From Crocinitomicaceae bacterium (GTDB lineage: Bacteria; Bacteroidota; Bacteroidia; Flavobacteriales_D; Crocinitomicaceae), in NCBI GenBank assembly GCA_029252405.1, contig JAQXBM010000067.1, positions 1 through 56,718 on the forward strand: a stretch of DNA of 56,718 bases, in the 5' to 3' direction. The translations under genes and the position numbers were made by a program. Every line of letters starts with the position of its first letter. Positions within the stretch are counted from its first letter, which is position 1. Below are positions 54,314 through 56,718 of this stretch, piece by piece. The notes below the pieces were generated by a model. It had not been told where the DNA came from and ran no database searches. It saw only the letters and a program-made list of their open reading frames with translations.

Positions 54314-55209
54314 TTACGATTCATCAATTCCATGATGCGATTCAAATCGACATCGGAACTAAAGTTAACAATGATTTTTCCGCTTCCGTTTGGCGTTTTC
54401 TTGATGTCAACTTTCGTTGCAAGTTGATCTCCAAGGTGCTCCTTGAACGTATATTCGTTCTCGCTTATTTGCGGCTTTGCGATTTTCGGAGTTGGTTCCT
54501 TCTTTGCAATGGCTTCTCCACGAATAATTGCTTCAATGTCTCTTACTGAAAGATTCTCTGCTACAACGCGTTCGAACAATTCAATTTGTGTCGCTTCATC
54601 TCCCGCAGAAACAATTGCACGGGCATGACCCATTGTGATTTGTTTTTGCTTAACACCCGCTTGAACAGGGGCTGGCAGTTTCAACAAACGCAAGTGGTTC
54701 GTAATGCTTGAGCGACTCTTTGATATCTTCTGACTCAATTGATCTTGCGTCAAATCACATTCTTCGATTAAACGTTCGTAAGAGAGTGCAACCTCGATTG
54801 GATTCAAATCCTCACGCTGAATATTCTCAACCAATGCCATTTCCAACATCGCTTGATCATTGGCAATTCGCACGTAAGCTGGAACTTCAGTCAATCCTGC
54901 GAGCTGAGCAGCGCGGAAACGACGTTCACCTGAAATCAATTGGTATTTATCTCTACCGAGCTTTCTTACCGTTAACGGTTGGATGATTCCATGCAAAGCA
55001 ATAGAGGTACTCAATTCTTCGAGCGCTTCTTTTTCAAAATTTGAACGAGGGTTAAACGGATTCGCTTCAATGTTTTTCACTGGAAGCGTAGAAATTGAAC
55101 CTACAATTCCTGTCCCACTTGATTTTGAAGTGATATCAGTTTCTGCATTTTCAAGTAATGCACTTAATCCTTTTCCTAGAGCAGATCGTTTCTTAGAACT
55201 AGCGGCCAT
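54310..55209 (-). CDS. parB: Chromosome-partitioning protein ParB
   Basis: ParB binds parS sites near the replication origin. Starting MAASSKKRSALGKGLSALLE (ATG at 55207-55209; the earlier in-frame codon is TTG), it has the N-terminal nuclease/CTPase region FNPRSNFEKEALEELSTSIA, GIIQPLTVRKLGRDKYQLIS, GERRFRAAQLAGLTEVPAYV (about 87-106) and ENIQREDLNPIEVALSYERL, then the HTH LTQDQLSQKISKSRSSITNH. The C-terminal dimerisation domain follows. It overlaps the parA stop. No perfect parS site is visible in this window. Confidence 0.96.
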   Translation of the reverse strand: MAASSKKRSALGKGLSALLENAETDITSKSSGTGIVGSISTLPVKNIEANPFNPRSNFEKEALEELSTSIALHGIIQPLTVRKLGRDKYQLISGERRFRAAQLAGLTEVPAYVRIANDQAMLEMALVENIQREDLNPIEVALSYERLIEECDLTQDQLSQKISKSRSSITNHLRLLKLPAPVQAGVKQKQITMGHARAIVSAGDEATQIELFERVVAENLSVRDIEAIIRGEAIAKKEPTPKIAKPQISENEYTFKEHLGDQLATKVDIKKTPNGSGKIIVNFSSDVDLNRIMELMNRK

Positions 55210-56011
55210 TGTCAATCGTTATTTTTTTATCCTCGTTGGATATTTTCGTTAAATCATTTTTCTGCAGAATCTCACGCGTGAAATTCAAGTAGTTGATCGC
55301 ACCTTTGCTCGAAGCATCGTGCATCACAATCGTTTCTCCATAACTCGGAGCTTCGCCCAATTTCGTGTTTCTATGGATCACAGTATCAAATACAATTTCT
55401 TGGAAGTGCATTTTTACTTCTTCCACCACTTGATTCGCTAAACGCAGACGTGTATCGTACATCGTGAGCAGAATTCCTTCAATTTCCAAATCTTGGTTCA
55501 ATCGACCTTGAACAATTTTAATCGTGTTCAACAATTTCCCCAATCCTTCCAAAGCAAAGTATTCACATTGAACAGGAATCATTACAGAGTCGGCTGCTGT
55601 GAGTGAGTTTACCGTAATCAATCCAAGAGAAGGTGAACAATCAATCACAATGAAATCGTACAAATTACGAACCTTGTCCAATGCCAATTTCAGCATGTGT
55701 TCACGGTTTGGCAGGTTGATCATTTCCAATTCAGCTCCAACCAAATCAATGTGCGAAGGAAGGATGTCCAAATTCGGATTATTCGTTGAAACAATTAAAT
55801 CTTTTGGGTCGACATCATTGATCAAACAATCGTAAATGTTCCGCGAATTTTGAGGATCCAATCCAAGACCAGACGTCGCGTTCGCTTGAGGATCAGCATC
55901 TACAACCAATGTCTTGTATTCCAAAACACCTAGGCAGCCGCCTAAATTGATTGCAGTTGTTGTCTTTCCAACACCACCTTTTTGATTTGCAATTGCAATT
56001 ATTTTTGCCAT
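55199..56011 (-). CDS. parA: Chromosome-partitioning ATPase ParA (Soj)
   Basis: The 270-residue protein is a deviant Walker-type ATPase: IIAIANQKGGVGKTTTAINL (about 4-23, KGGVGKT), VVDADPQANATSGLGLDPQN, FIVIDCSPSLGLITVNSLTA (about 117-136) and PVQCEYFALEGLGKLL. ParA works with ParB to separate replicated origins. It heads the operon parA-parB-DUF5683-dapB-lepB-wbqC and is preceded by an intergenic region with DnaA-box-like sites and a weak -7 box (TATCTTTA at 56064-56057). Confidence 0.97.
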   Translation of the reverse strand: MAKIIAIANQKGGVGKTTTAINLGGCLGVLEYKTLVVDADPQANATSGLGLDPQNSRNIYDCLINDVDPKDLIVSTNNPNLDILPSHIDLVGAELEMINLPNREHMLKLALDKVRNLYDFIVIDCSPSLGLITVNSLTAADSVMIPVQCEYFALEGLGKLLNTIKIVQGRLNQDLEIEGILLTMYDTRLRLANQVVEEVKMHFQEIVFDTVIHRNTKLGEAPSYGETIVMHDASSKGAINYLNFTREILQKNDLTKISNEDKKITIDNGR

Positions 56012-56104
56012 GTACGTTTTCTCTTATTAGGAATTGCACGGTAACGCGCAGATGTGTAAAGATACGCTAAACTTCCGTAAAAATTGCTCGGATACTATGC
56101 ATAG

Positions 56105-56160
56105 TTATCAACGAAAAAAATGTGGATAGCGTGTGGATAAGAAGGACTAAATTTTTATCC
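56105..56160. other. DnaA-box-like cluster upstream of parA
   Basis: Within 36 bases lie TTATCAACG (56105-56113, two mismatches), TGTGGATAG (56121-56129, one mismatch) and TGTGGATAA (56132-56140, a perfect DnaA box complement). TTATCC (56155-56160) follows as a half-match. The 56012-56296 gap is otherwise A+T-rich and holds repeat copy B. A cluster next to parAB fits a replication origin or a DnaA-controlled promoter. Confidence 0.5.
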
Positions 56161-56190
56161 TTGAAATTATTTCAGATAAGATCAACTCAA

Positions 56191-56285
56191 AACTTTCAAA
56201 TCGAGGCGTTTTGGGAATTTTACGCCTGAGTTAACAACAGTTAATGGGGAAGGACAAATTTTCGAAAGGACGAAGAGTTGGATGT
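56191..56285. repeat. Copy B of the dispersed hairpin-like intergenic repeat
   Basis: Shares an ordered set of strings (TCAAATCGAGGC, CTGAGTTAA, CAGTTAATG, AAATTTTCGA, GAAGAGTTG) with 47566-47660. It lies immediately downstream of the DUF3276 gene. The internal inverted arms are less perfect than in copy A. Confidence 0.7.
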
Positions 56286-56296
56286 TTGGATTGGTC

Positions 56297-56635
56297 TTAT
56301 AAATCGTCGAAGGATACTTCGGGAAACTCATCAACTGACTCTTCTTCTTTTTCAATGAATCTCGAATGATTGGAATCGTAAGACTCGCCATTTTTGATCG
56401 ATTGAATCATGTCTAAGGCATCAGCAAGCCCATTTTGGAACTTCTCAAAATCCTCTTTGTAAAGGAATAATTTGTGCTTTTGATACGATTCTCGACCGTC
56501 GACCGTCGTTTTCTTACTTTCCGTTAGGGTAAGATATAGATCGTTGCTTTTTGTGGACTTTACATCGAAGAAATACGTTCGTTTTCCTGCTCTCACCACC
56601 TTTGAATAAACCTCGCTGTTTCTATCGTATTCCAT
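56297..56635 (-). CDS. DUF3276 family Pur-alpha-like nucleic-acid-binding protein
   Basis: A 112-residue soluble protein: EVYSKVVRAGKRTYFFDVKS, TKSNDLYLTLTESKKTTVDG, ESYQKHKLFLYKEDFEKFQN, then an acidic tail EEESVDEFPEVSFDDL. This is the PUR-alpha-like DUF3276 family (known in Borrelia as a DNA/RNA-binding regulator and widespread in Bacteroidota). Basic strands in the first half fit binding of single-stranded nucleic acid. It is a single gene ahead of the DnaA-box cluster, with repeat copy B downstream. Confidence 0.85.
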   Translation of the reverse strand: MEYDRNSEVYSKVVRAGKRTYFFDVKSTKSNDLYLTLTESKKTTVDGRESYQKHKLFLYKEDFEKFQNGLADALDMIQSIKNGESYDSNHSRFIEKEEESVDEFPEVSFDDL

Positions 56636-56647
56636 AACTTAGATGTA

Positions 56648-56667
56648 ATATTTGTCTAAACAAATAT
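56648..56667. repeat. Perfect 8-bp inverted repeat upstream of the DUF3276 gene
   Basis: ATATTTGT-CTAA-ACAAATAT (56648-56667) lies 13 nt before the DUF3276 ATG and includes a CATATTTG near-match to the -7 consensus just beyond. It might be an operator or a chance palindrome. The remaining bases to the window edge (56668-56718) show no gene. Confidence 0.35.
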
Positions 56668-56718
56668 GTGGCTTTTTTTTTAAATAAGTGAATTAAAGCG
56701 CGTAGAGAATTCAGAAAG

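Overview
The window is a gene-dense piece of a Bacteroidota chromosome, most likely Flavobacteriales and possibly near Crocinitomicaceae. The evidence is type IX secretion (T9SS) C-terminal sorting domains, GldI and PorD homologues, Bacteroidota-restricted families (DUF4301, DUF5683, DUF3276, GSCFA, WbqC-like, THX), and repeated use of the Bacteroidota sigma promoter (TTG, about 19 nt, TAnnTTTG). About sixty genes are visible. I see no tRNA, rRNA, CRISPR array, transposase, integrase or phage gene.

Layout. 1-6.3 kb (minus): serA (cut by the window edge), serC, ribosomal protein THX with a histone-H1-like tail, a TrmH-type methylase, HU, then the operon rlmI-like / MATE / fmt. 6.4-9.5 kb (plus): a small unknown protein, an orphan ABC ATPase, a YihY/BrkB membrane protein and an S24-type XRE regulator with a possible operator. 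9.5-13.7 kb: recQ and ilvE diverge from a shared promoter region, then a kelch-like T9SS cargo protein. 13.9-17.4 kb (plus): a NarL-type response regulator, then a tight three-gene unit of a secreted protein, an ECF sigma factor and a one-helix membrane protein. 17.4-23.6 kb (minus): a four-helix-bundle membrane protein, a T9SS sorting-domain fossil, an AAA ATPase, an M14 carboxypeptidase exported by T9SS, a lipoprotein and a methyltransferase. 23.6-26 kb (plus): DUF4301 and two small unknowns. 26-28.8 kb (minus): DMT transporter, DUF58 and MORN-repeat protein.

28.9-43.1 kb is a long plus-strand housekeeping stretch. It holds a putative outer-membrane barrel, prmC, ligA, a small unknown, dapA, nrnA-like DHH, gldI, a second FKBP lipoprotein, an M23/LysM peptidase, bamD, rpoZ, coaBC, porD, recN and GSCFA. 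43.1-45.8 kb (minus) holds a lipoprotein whose start is broken, and an ECF sigma factor with an unusual membrane anti-sigma-like protein that ends in a T9SS type B/CHU_C-like domain. 46-49.1 kb (plus): mdh and two unknowns. 49.2-56.6 kb (minus): an exported endonuclease/phosphatase, then the operon parA-parB-DUF5683-dapB-lepB-wbqC, preceded by a cluster of DnaA-box-like sites, and a DUF3276 (Pur-alpha-like) gene.

Themes. Envelope biogenesis and T9SS genes sit inside housekeeping operons. Two separate ECF sigma modules have unusual partners. Intergenic space is short and carries several repeat-like hairpin elements, one of them present twice in the window. The most interesting items are the sigma/anti-sigma pair whose periplasmic end looks like a T9SS type B signal, the secreted protein with a detached DUF2723/GT117-like domain coupled to the other sigma factor, the T9SS-domain fossil at 18.2-18.3 kb, the lipoprotein with a stop as its second codon, and the DnaA-box cluster beside parAB.
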